Source: a virus. Taken from it: a stretch of 64,000 nucleotides of DNA. The DNA lies in IMG/VR virus record IMGVR_UViG_3300044591_000896, positions 51,480-115,479 of that record; one strand, 5' to 3'. The translations under genes and the position numbers were made by a program. Below the pieces are notes generated by a model that was given only the letters and a program-made list of their open reading frames with translations, did no database searches and was not told the DNA's origin. Positions 25,156 to 35,800 of this stretch are shown one piece after another (position 1 is the first letter of the stretch; each line of letters begins with the position of its first letter).

Positions 25156-27139
25156 TTTGTGTTCCTAATGATCTACAGGTAATTTCTGTAGTTAGGCCTT
25201 CCTTGTATGTGTGATATACGCCAGTAATAATAAATTTCTCTGTTCCGTCCAGACCTTGATATGTATACTTTACGCTTACAATATCTCCAGGAGACAGTAG
25301 TGGGTTTCCAAAAACCTCTGCTACTAATATTTTTCCTTTATTTACAACTGCATCTTTGATCCAGTATGCCAATGACTCTACATCATTTTCATTTTGTAGC
25401 CACATAGACTGAAAAACTATTGGCTCGTCACTCTTGTAGTCATTTTCTTTTACTGTAGAAAATTCTTGATCTGGGGTTTTGTTTATTTGATTTCCAAAAA
25501 CAAATAGACTGTTGGTCTTTGAATCTTCTAGCGGAACTGTTGTAGATGAATTGTTTAAAACAAATATATCTGTCCCATAAGCAGACGTTTTATTTCCCAA
25601 TATCTTTGCTGACTTATTTAAAGATAAAGATATGTCAATAGGCTTAGCTGGGCGTTCATCAAATTTTGTACTTAGTCTATATATCTCTCTTACTGTGGAT
25701 CCAAACTCTTCTACTGCACCTGGCTTTTTTGTAATTTCGTCATCTTCGCTTACAGAATTATATATAAAATCTCCAAATGATAAATCTAATATATCATTTG
25801 AGAACTGTCCTGCATAGAAATTTGTAGAGTACTCTGCTTTTTTATATTGCTCTTCTGTTATAGTGTCTGCATATACGTAATCAAAAAATGCTTTGCCTAC
25901 TGTAGTAAATAAAGATACACCTTTTTGAGGATAGATTGTTCCTGGAAATCTTTTATCATTACTAACCTTGTCTGTGGCAACAATTCTTTGGCCATTAATA
26001 AAACATATTATAGTTGTTTGTGATGGTGTGTACTTTACCTTTACATCAATAGCATATGTTATTCCTTGCTGAACACCAGCAAACATAGACTCTCTAGTTA
26101 TTTGAGAATCACTTAGAACTCTTTGCTCTGATCCGTCTACCTTTATTATCCTAAGAGGTTTTTTATTTGCATCAGAAGCATTTGCCTCTGTGCTTAGCTG
26201 TATAAAGTAACCTTTGCCCCCGTTTTCTGAAACAAAAAATCCTAGGCCTGCTGAATTTCTTCCATTTGAATTGACCTCTGTATCAAAGTAAACTGTGGTT
26301 CCAAAAGAATAATATCCATTAGGTTGTTGTAGTGCTAAGTAGTACTGACTATATGTTATAGCTGGGACAACTATTGAGTCAAAATCTTTATATACAATAG
26401 AAGTGTTATTTTTTATATTATTAAAAATTTCTAAGTATGACTTTCCAGATGTTTGATTTGCTAATGAGGCAGGAGATATTTTGTCTCTTGCAATTGGAGA
26501 ATAGTACGATGTCTTGTACTTACTTATGAGTTCTGAGTACTTGCTTATGTTCTCATCAAGAGATGGGTTACCTTTATACGGATTAATTCTAAAATCATAA
26601 TACCTTCCAGAATTTATTCCAGTTATAATTATATCCTGTATGGCTTTTCCAGTTGTAGCTCTTTCTGTTATAGGAGTTATTCCAGTTCCATCAAAAGAAA
26701 ATGTATTTGCAGTTACAGATATTACTTTCTTTTTTGATACATTAAATCTTGTAAATGTATTGCTTATAGTTACATAATCTCCTACCGCAAAATTGTGTGC
26801 ATTTGCAGTGAATGTAATTAAATTATTTGCACAAACTAATTTTGTTACATTGTGTTTATAAAATATTAACTTTCTTGTTGTGCTTCCTGGCCAAAGGTCT
26901 GATGGGGGTCCGTCTGGCGATTTTCCATCTGATGAAAACATTTGACGAGTCACAATATATCCGTCTGGGTCTATGCCTAGATCAATTTCTTTTACAGAAA
27001 TATGTATATTTATATTTGAGTTTTCAGCTAACCCCAGATCTTTATTTGATATCTCATGTACTGATGATGAGTATAACATGTCAATAACTGGTCCAGTATG
27101 TTGAGGATCTTCAATCATTTGTATTTCTGATAGTCTCAT
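25148..27139 (-). CDS. minor tail protein with concanavalin-like domain
   Basis: A 663-residue protein. The middle (about residues 240-430) has the alternating strands of a laminin-G/concanavalin-like domain, including YFDTEVNSNGRNSAGLGFFV and an INGQRIVA strand. The C-terminus (SPGDIVSVKYTYQGLDGTEK) resembles the end of tail-hub proteins. The start at 27139 overlaps the upstream stop (ATGA). It is probably a tail-tip component that contacts host glycans; the domain call is by pattern only. Confidence 0.68.
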   Translation of the reverse strand: MRLSEIQMIEDPQHTGPVIDMLYSSSVHEISNKDLGLAENSNINIHISVKEIDLGIDPDGYIVTRQMFSSDGKSPDGPPSDLWPGSTTRKLIFYKHNVTKLVCANNLITFTANAHNFAVGDYVTISNTFTRFNVSKKKVISVTANTFSFDGTGITPITERATTGKAIQDIIITGINSGRYYDFRINPYKGNPSLDENISKYSELISKYKTSYYSPIARDKISPASLANQTSGKSYLEIFNNIKNNTSIVYKDFDSIVVPAITYSQYYLALQQPNGYYSFGTTVYFDTEVNSNGRNSAGLGFFVSENGGKGYFIQLSTEANASDANKKPLRIIKVDGSEQRVLSDSQITRESMFAGVQQGITYAIDVKVKYTPSQTTIICFINGQRIVATDKVSNDKRFPGTIYPQKGVSLFTTVGKAFFDYVYADTITEEQYKKAEYSTNFYAGQFSNDILDLSFGDFIYNSVSEDDEITKKPGAVEEFGSTVREIYRLSTKFDERPAKPIDISLSLNKSAKILGNKTSAYGTDIFVLNNSSTTVPLEDSKTNSLFVFGNQINKTPDQEFSTVKENDYKSDEPIVFQSMWLQNENDVESLAYWIKDAVVNKGKILVAEVFGNPLLSPGDIVSVKYTYQGLDGTEKFIITGVYHTYKEGLTTEITCRSLGTQMV

Positions 27140-29403
27140 ATCCACTCCACCACTCTTTCTGTCCATCCGCCAGATTCTATTACATTCATTGGTGTTGCTT
27201 TATGATCCGCTGCCAATGTGCCAAGTGCTCCACGTGTTTTAACACGATATCTACCTGTTGGCTTAAAATATGCTGTTCCTAAAATATTATTGATATCAAC
27301 AAATCCTGGCTTTGATAATGAGACATACTTATTAACATCATTTTGTGATGCTATCCAAACAATATTTTCATCATCATTAAAATCAATAAATTGATATTCT
27401 AATGCATCAAATTCAATTACCTCTGAGTCAATAAGAAAATATCCGCTGAATGCGAATCCGCTTTGATATTGGCTATAAGAATCTCCAACAGTATTATTAT
27501 TTATTACTAATACTGTATTATCTGCTGGTGTGTCCTTTGATATGTCTAGCTTTAGTCCGCCTGCGCTCAAAAAAGTCGTTGGTGCTTGTGCAAGCTTTGT
27601 AGCATCTCCAGTATACTGGGTTGGCACAATTGAATTCCATATAATCTTTACGTTATTTCCAGAAGCAACTTCTTCTTGGCTTAAAGAAATAATGTTGGGA
27701 AGAACTGACCCTTCTGGCTTTTCATAAAAATTCCAAACTGGTACCGTTTGTGAATATATCTTATCTCTTGTATAAAATTGCAAAACATTATTTTGATCAA
27801 AGAAGGCATTCATCTGTATGTCTCTACACAAATCTTGAAGGTGCTCCCATACCGTTTTTGAATCTGTTGTCCACCAGTATCCTATTGTTGGTATTGAAGT
27901 GTCTTTAATTACTACGGCGCCTTTTGCAGATGTTTCTGTTACCATATTTATATTATAGTTTGTAAATCCAACTGAGTCTAGCAGTCTTCTAATTATTGCA
28001 GTTGCTGAGTATGTCTCGCACAGCATGTCTGGCGCTATTGATTCCATTAAATACTTTGCGCCATCTAGGGCAACTATATCTGTGTCGCCAAAGTTATTAA
28101 TTGTCCAGCTATCCATGTAGTAAGATCCCTGTGGAATCTTATACTCTGTTGAGCCATCATATATCTTAAAGTGTGGTCTTAGTTCTGCATTTTTAAATGT
28201 GTATAAGAAATCAAAGTCAGATGGGCCATTGGCAATAGTTGTCCATGGCTTTTCTCTATTGTATGATCTAATCATAACCTGGTTCTGATTGTAGTTTGAT
28301 AAAGACAAAGAAAGAACATTTGCTGAAAGCTTTCCTACTGGAAGGATGTCGCTTGAAGATGAATTTGAAGACTCTTGTGATAATGAAAATCCTGCAACTA
28401 GTGGGCTTATTTCCTTTACCCATCTTGCAGAAATCTCTATTAATCCCATGACGCTTGTTCCGCCAGGATTTTTTGCAGTTAATGCAATTGATTTTATATA
28501 CTTTGGGGCCCTGTAAATATTGTCAGTAAAATGAATCCAGTTTTCATCTATCTCAGTAGGATATAAAGATACTTCTCCTGATGGAAAATCTGTGCTAAAG
28601 TTAGGCATTATTCCTGACTTTACTGCTCCATCTTTATAGGTTATGCTAACTGTAACTTCGGATGGTAGTGCATGATTCTTATCAAATCTAATTAATATCT
28701 TATTTGCAATCGCTGCTTTTGTTTCTGGTATAGTGGCTACTCCAGCAGATGTTAGATAGCCAATCTTACCTATGTTCTTTTCTATAATAAATGAAGTACT
28801 TGATGGTACCTCTATAATTTTGCCGTTTGTATTATATGCTGTGTCTGACATTCCAGTTATTGTTATTGTATTGCCAGTTACAAATCCATGTGGCACTGTG
28901 GTTGTATATTTAACCTTGAACCTTGTACCAGTATTTGATGCCTCCGCTTTTATAATAGAAACAGTTGTTTGTGAATATTTAATTGTTATTGTTGAGTCTT
29001 TGCCTTCTGGCGATAGCCAGTATTTATAAAATGTTGATGGACCTGGATAATAAACTCTTGGTGTAGAAAGATTATAGTATGTAGCTTTTGGATCTTTATA
29101 TATAAAATTAGTTCCATCTGATGGTACTACAAAATACTTGACTCCAGAATTTAGTGGTCTAAATGGCTTTATAATAGAATCAACTGGAAATAGCTTTTTA
29201 AATGGATTAGCTGTTCCCTGTTTAAAATTAGTTATTCCAGCGGTATATTCTGCATCTGTGTTTGATGAATACACTGATATATTGTCTATCATTGTATTCA
29301 TATTGTATTCTATTTCACAGCCAACTGATATATTGATTGATGATCTGTTTTTTAATATTCCTGTGACGGCATCTGTTTGTGCTGGAGTTGCAAGAGAAAT
29401 CAT
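27136..29403 (-). CDS. large minor tail protein (tail hub candidate)
   Basis: A 755-residue beta-rich protein located two genes after the tape measure, the usual place of the baseplate hub or tail-associated protein. Visible features include an N-terminal beta domain, then LCRDIQMNAFFDQNNVLQFY (about residues 520-540), which resembles the phage hub fold. A ribosome site GGAGGAAG precedes the ATG, and the start overlaps the previous stop (TAATG). No lysozyme or peptidase motif was seen. Confidence 0.68.
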   Translation of the reverse strand: MISLATPAQTDAVTGILKNRSSINISVGCEIEYNMNTMIDNISVYSSNTDAEYTAGITNFKQGTANPFKKLFPVDSIIKPFRPLNSGVKYFVVPSDGTNFIYKDPKATYYNLSTPRVYYPGPSTFYKYWLSPEGKDSTITIKYSQTTVSIIKAEASNTGTRFKVKYTTTVPHGFVTGNTITITGMSDTAYNTNGKIIEVPSSTSFIIEKNIGKIGYLTSAGVATIPETKAAIANKILIRFDKNHALPSEVTVSITYKDGAVKSGIMPNFSTDFPSGEVSLYPTEIDENWIHFTDNIYRAPKYIKSIALTAKNPGGTSVMGLIEISARWVKEISPLVAGFSLSQESSNSSSSDILPVGKLSANVLSLSLSNYNQNQVMIRSYNREKPWTTIANGPSDFDFLYTFKNAELRPHFKIYDGSTEYKIPQGSYYMDSWTINNFGDTDIVALDGAKYLMESIAPDMLCETYSATAIIRRLLDSVGFTNYNINMVTETSAKGAVVIKDTSIPTIGYWWTTDSKTVWEHLQDLCRDIQMNAFFDQNNVLQFYTRDKIYSQTVPVWNFYEKPEGSVLPNIISLSQEEVASGNNVKIIWNSIVPTQYTGDATKLAQAPTTFLSAGGLKLDISKDTPADNTVLVINNNTVGDSYSQYQSGFAFSGYFLIDSEVIEFDALEYQFIDFNDDENIVWIASQNDVNKYVSLSKPGFVDINNILGTAYFKPTGRYRVKTRGALGTLAADHKATPMNVIESGGWTERVVEWI

Positions 29404-29879
29404 TATACTTCCTCCAGCGTCATTGATATTGTCCAGAAAGAATGTAATCCACGCTTTTGTAAGACTGCGGAAAATTCTGTAAACGATACTGTATATACTT
29501 CTCCTGTATTGACATTGTCTTCTGCGGCACCAGACTTTGCAAAATTTAATAGTATTCTAAATGTGCCCTTGCCCTCTTCGCTTGCATAAAATCTTCTTAG
29601 ATCTTCTGCCCCAAGGTTTCCGTCTGCCGTATGTGTTCTTGTAGTTGGTAGCATATTCCAAGACATGCTAAATGTTTTTTTATCAGCAATAAAAAATTTT
29701 CTGAGGGTTCCGTTAGCCATTCTTTGAACTTGCTGGATTCTATTTGAGCCTACAGTTATTTCTGATCTATTGTGGTCAGATATTTTTAGCCAAGTTAAAG
29801 TGGTGCCTGGTACAGTGGCAAGAACATCCTTGCCCTCTATTTGTAGCCCTACGCCTTTAGGTAATTTTGTATAACCCAT
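29403..29879 (-). CDS. minor tail protein (distal-tail candidate)
   Basis: A 158-residue protein directly downstream of the tape measure (TAATG overlap, GAGGTTAG ribosome site). The beta-rich sequence contains FSMSWNMLPTTRTHTADG and ends in FWTISMTLEEV, similar in layout to distal-tail or tail-tip adaptor proteins that receive the tape measure's end. The family cannot be confirmed from sequence alone. Confidence 0.62.
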   Translation of the reverse strand: MGYTKLPKGVGLQIEGKDVLATVPGTTLTWLKISDHNRSEITVGSNRIQQVQRMANGTLRKFFIADKKTFSMSWNMLPTTRTHTADGNLGAEDLRRFYASEEGKGTFRILLNFAKSGAAEDNVNTGEVYTVSFTEFSAVLQKRGLHSFWTISMTLEEV

Positions 29880-32800
29880 TATGCTCTAACCTCCAATCCA
29901 CTTCCTAGTGATCTACTTTCTCCCATAGATTTAACTGATATCTTGCTCATTGTCTTCATAGACTCAACTGTTTTTCTTGTAACCATATCAGATAGTGCAT
30001 TTATGTCACCATCAAATCCATTAATATTATTTGTAATGTTATATACGCCTCCACCCATTGTAGCATTATTAGCATTAGGATTAAAGGGGTTCATGTTAGC
30101 AGGAACTACTGCTTCATTCTTATGAAGCATCGCAAGCATATCTGCTGGGACATTATTAATTCCAGTTTCAAATTTAGGAATGTTGAATTTTCCTCCAGCC
30201 ATTCCTCCTTCTGCAAAATGCCCAGCCTTTAAGAATGGCAAAACCTTACCCAATCTTTCTTTTTGATCAGCAGCTCTCGTAACAATTTCTGTTAGTGTTT
30301 TTTCTAATTCTGATGATATTTTAGTAAATCCCACTTTGCTTAAGTTCAGGGAATCAAAAAATCCTAGATCTCTTCCATCTAATATCTTTTTAAATCCAGA
30401 TACTACTTTTTGAGGAGCTAAAGATGCTACAACTGGGTGGGACACAGAATTTGTATTTCTTCCACCTTCATGAACTATTGTGTCAATAAGGTATTTAAAT
30501 CCTTTTGGACCTAGCTTGGTAAAAGCTAGCCTTAAATTCTCTCCTTGCAAGAAGCTATCTCTTGCTCTACCAAGTGAGCTAAATGCTTGACCAGGTATTC
30601 TTTCTCCTGCCAACATCAGTCTTGCAGTTTCCATTCCGTGAGTTTTAGCTAAAAACGATTCTAGAGCTGCATAGGCTCTTTTGCTTTGAGACCAAATTGA
30701 TTTCTGTCCGCCACGTAAATCTAAAGTTTTTCTTCCAGTAAGTTTTTTGAAAAACATTTCATATATGTTTCCAGCTTCTTCGCTAAACACATTAACCGTA
30801 TTTTTAGTTTTTGAATATGATGAAGACATTCCTTTTGAAGCTGTGGTAAACAAATCAAAGTCAAAAAGGTTTCCGAACATGCTGTGCTTAGCAGCAAACA
30901 TGTCATCTACTGCATTTCCTAAAACACCAGGTACTGATCTATCTAAAAGTGTTTCTGGAAGTATGCCTCCATGATAAAAAGGACGCATTGATAGCTCTTT
31001 AAGTGTTTCAAACATTTCTGGTCCTGAGCTTGGATCAACTGCTGAAGGTGACCAGCTTCCTTCTCTTCCACCCATTTCTAATATTTTTCTAGCTTTCATT
31101 GTTCCATATGGGGTGTATCTGTATAAGAAATTTGATATAGCTTGCTTTGGATTAAATGAAGATTTTGCTGGCAATATAAATTCTTTAAAGAATTTAAATG
31201 AATTCTTTTTAGCATCAATGCCAGAAGTTATTTTTGACTTTACCTTGCTTCCAATTTTAGCAATAGGATTTAAAGTTGTCGCTTTAGTTAAATTAGATAG
31301 TAGCCCAAAAAGTTCACCAAAGGCTTCCTGAGGATTTGTCTTACCAACATTGCTTAGGTCTGCCCAATCATCCCAAGCCTTTGCTCCTCCAGGAGCACCA
31401 GTACGAGATGGTAGAATACGAGGACGATTTGTAATATCGTCAAAAAAGCTTTTGCCTGTTCTTCTAACATAATCGGCTGTATTAGTAAATACAGATGGAA
31501 CCCCCTTTGGACTATAAGGTCTAAAGCCAGCAATTTTAGGTATTTTATACAACGCCTCTTTGCCTACTTTTGTTGCGCCAACTGTTTTCCATAACACAGA
31601 CCTTAGAGTATTTAATATGCCTTTAGGCGTTTGTTGTACGGCTCTTAGTGCTGCTGATCCCAACATCTTTGCAGATGGTGCAGCAACATCTAGTGGGTAC
31701 TTTGATATAGATTTTGCTGCTTTGGTTTTGCCTACAAGGAAGTTGAGGGGGAATAACGCAGCATTTGCATAGTCACCCTTATTTGGTTTTCCAAAGAATT
31801 CGCTTTCTTTTCCTCCTCGAAAAATTTTATTTCCTGTTTGCATTAATCCTTTTATACCTAATGCGTCAAGCCAAGGTACTGAGAATCCCCTAAACAGTCC
31901 ATCTCCAACTGCTGGTCCATAAGAATAAGGAGAGTTGTTGGATGAACTTTTATTTTTAGATTGGCTTTCAGTATAAACTCCCTTATCAATATATCTAGCA
32001 TTAAGCTGATCAAGAGTCATTCCCTTTGTATCTATTACACTGATACCAAATCCACCACTCAACTTATCATAAACATAATGTTTTTTTCCATCAAGCTTTG
32101 TCCATTTAGGCGCTGACATCACATTTGTTGAGTCGTGCTTATGACCTACTGGACCACCGTCATGGAACCCTTTTATCCTGCCTAGTGGATGATTTTTGAC
32201 TCCAGTATAGAATGGAGCAAATTGTCCAGCAGTTTCATTGCCAATCATGTACTTGGTTCCAATGTATCCGTCTTTCATAGCTGCTTGGACTGCTGGATGA
32301 TTAAATTTTACTCCATACATACCTTCTGTAAGACCATACTTTTTTGCCATATCTGTAGAGCTAGCAAACCCTTTACTTTTTAATATTGTCATTATGGCTT
32401 TAACATCTAGCTTTGTCTTATATGAGTTACTACCGTATCTTGGATTTCCAGCTTGATACTTAGGGCTTGATGAAAAGTGTGTAAAGTTTCCTAAAGTTTG
32501 TTCTTTTTGAGCCTGGTATTCGAGTGGATGTAAAAGCTCATCAGCTAGGTTTGGATTTGGGGAATTATGGACTCCCTGCTTCATAAGCTTAAGTGCTTCT
32601 AGTTTATTTCTAGTAGATCTGATGGCTCTGGTTGGCCTAATAAATGGAATTATAGATGCGTAGTCCATAGCTCCAGCGTTGCCTTGTGCAATTCTTCCAG
32701 CTGTGTTGTACATTGAAATTTCTTTTAATGCCTCTAAAGCAGTAGCGTTCTTTTCTGACTGGCTTAAAGATGTCTTGTATTCTGGTGCACGGTAATCAAG

Positions 32801-35800
32801 TTTTTTTGCTCCATGGTTTTGCATTCCAGTAACATAAGCACTTCCTGCATTACTAAACCAATTTAATGGATTAAATCTTGACAGCCAGCCACCTTCTGCA
32901 AACCCAGGAATCATTCCGCCTTTATTTAAATATCCTGAGTTTATTGGTGAGGGTGACCCTAATCCAACTGGGCCACCACCTGCAAGCTTTTGAGCATTTA
33001 GTCCATCAAAGAAACTAACTCCATATTGCTTTACAGCTTTTTCTTTAATTACATACTCACCATTTGAAAGCCAAGCTGGAATAGAATCAGATGTTCCAGT
33101 TCCTGGACCCTTTACATTTCCACCCCACTCAAAATTCTTAACTGGTCCTCCTGTAGCATAGGATCTAAATCCAACATTAGGAATATTGTATCCCCAATAT
33201 CCAACTACTTTTCCTCCCTTTGTTACAGAACCATTGTGCTCATATTTTAATCCGTCTTGAACAAGAGGAGTTTTTACTCCTTTATTGTAAAGTGCTAGAT
33301 TTATGTCTTGCACTCCGTTAAGCGCACCACGATTTACTTTGCTATTTGGATATATATAAGCTTCTCCAGACATAGGCTTTTCTGGGTTCTCAAAGTACTT
33401 TGCTCTTCCTTTAGCTCCTTTGCCAACAGATTTTCCATCTGCTGTAAAGTATTCCATTTTATTATAATCATTAGGATTTTCTGGGTCTTTTTTAATTTCT
33501 CCACGAAGCTTGCTTAAAGGTATAGTTCTTGTTCCATTAACCTCATCTAATCCAGTTAATGTTTTAACATACAAACCAAAGTCTTCAACGTGAGTGCCAA
33601 ATTTTTCAAAATAAGTTTTAGCATATTCTACTGTTGAATTTGCTGGGCCACCAGGATCATTTGTTAATGATTTAAGATACGCTACCCAGTCTTGTTTACC
33701 AGGCTGTACTATAGGCTGGCCTCCTGGCGTTACTATTGTTGATCCCTTTGATGTTGGAACTCCGCTTGTTACGGTTTTAGCAGCTTTTGCACCATCTGAT
33801 CCAAGCGCTGCTAAGGCAGCTACATCTGAGCGAAGTGCCTCAGCAAGTAAAGCAATTGTTCCTTCGTCTGTTGTAATTGCTGCTTTAGATAAAGTTGTTG
33901 CAATGCTCTGCTGCAATGCTTGTACTGACGCATATTCTTTTTGCTTAGCGTTAGCTATTTCCTGTAACTTGTTTGCTCGCTCTTGAAGCTTAATAAGTCT
34001 CTCTTGAACACCAGCTTTTTGAGCCTCAAGTTTTTTAACTTCTGCATCTCTCTTATCTTGAATTGCATTTATTGATAGTGTTTTTTGTCTTTCGTTTGTT
34101 AAGCTTTGTATATTAAGCTGGGATTGTGCTGCACGAGACATATCGCCAGACAATAATGCTTGCTGGTAGTTTAGTTGCTCTTTTTGAACCTCTGTTAAAT
34201 AGTCTTGCTTTTCTGCTTGATCTTCAATGGCACGTATTCTTGCATCTGCTTCTTCATTGATTTTTTCTATCTTTTTATCAAGAGCTTTTATTTCTGCATC
34301 TGCATTCTTTTGAGCATTCTTTGTTGCATCATCTGATGCCTTTTTTGCATCATCGTATGCTTTCTTTGCAGCTGCTCCGTATTCTGCAATTGCATCAATT
34401 GGGTTATTCATTAAATTAGCATTTGTTGTCATCTCTGTTGCTGCTTGAGATATAGCGTTTACAACCTGTAGTAGTCCTTGAGCCTCTTCTCCACTTATAT
34501 CAGAAAGGTCTGCTGTGACTCCATTTGTATATAACTGTATTTTTGCCCAAGCATCAACCATGCTATCAGTTGAATTTAATATGTCTTTATATAGTGGGTT
34601 TTCTTGTATAAGTGTATTTAATATATTGTCGCCAATATCTTGTTGATTAGATTTGTTGGCATTCATGTGGGCTATAGTGTCATTTAAAGCTTCTACTTGT
34701 GACTTTGCTTTTCCGCTAGCATCTTTTACCCCTACTAAGCTTTGGTAATAAAGCTGTATTGCATCTAATCCACCGCTAAATGATGCTGCAATTTCTTTTT
34801 TATCAACATCGGAAGCATTCATTGACTTTACAAAAGTATCTATTGCTACCTTTGCTGCTGAGGCTCTATCGACTATCTTTAAAAATTCTGTTGATGATAC
34901 AGCCTCTGTAGCCTGTGAAGCTTTATTTGAAATAGATATAATGCTGTAAATTTCTCTTGCTGCATCCTGTGCTGATTTTCCTGCTGCAACTAGCTGAACC
35001 TTTAGTGCTGTTGCTGCTTTTGTAACATCATTTTTATCAAGGTCATTAAACATAGACACAATATCGCCTTGTGTCTCTTTGGCTTTCTTTTGTAATGCAT
35101 TAAGTTCTTTTACGGACATATTAATTCCGCCGCCAATTGCAGTAGATCCCGCTGCCTTTACCTTAGTTAATTGACTTTGTGCTTGTGCTGCATCTGTTGC
35201 CTTTTTTATTTTATCAGTTAAACTTACGTATGCAATTCCAAGTTGTTTTGCTTGCTTTTCATTTACATCAAAAGCTTCTTGAGAGGCAAGTCTTGCCTTT
35301 CTTGCATTCTCCCACGCTCCATAAGATACTGTTGCAAGTGTTGTAAGTGCTACTACTGCTACCTTACCCCAACCAGGAATTGCCATTCCAACTAATCTTA
35401 GTTTGGCTAAGCTTTGTGCAAATTTACTAACGCTCTTAGTTGCTACTGCGGTTTCTGCGGCATCGTCTACAACACTACCTGCTGCTTTAGCAGCCTTTGC
35501 AGCCTTTGCAGTTTTTACACCCTTGTAAATTGATCCAGCAGTCATTACTGCAAATATTCCATTTAGAATAAGGTTTGATTTTTCGCTGGCGATTCCCAAC
35601 TTCTCTAAAGCTTTTGGCAATAACATGAATGCAGCTAATGGCAAAGCTTGCTGTGCTACAATGCTTGCAACTGGACCTAGTGCTCCATAATTATACTTTC
35701 CAGTTCTAATCATTCCGCCTAATGCATGGTTAGGAACAATACCTCCACTGTTCATAGGAACAAATAGCTCTGGCCCCTTTTCTCCAACTATGTAAGGTGT

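Noticed and set aside
30400-30500. Zinc protease motif in the tape measure (IVHEGGR)
   Set aside because: The second His of HExxH is missing (HEGGR), and no third ligand is evident.
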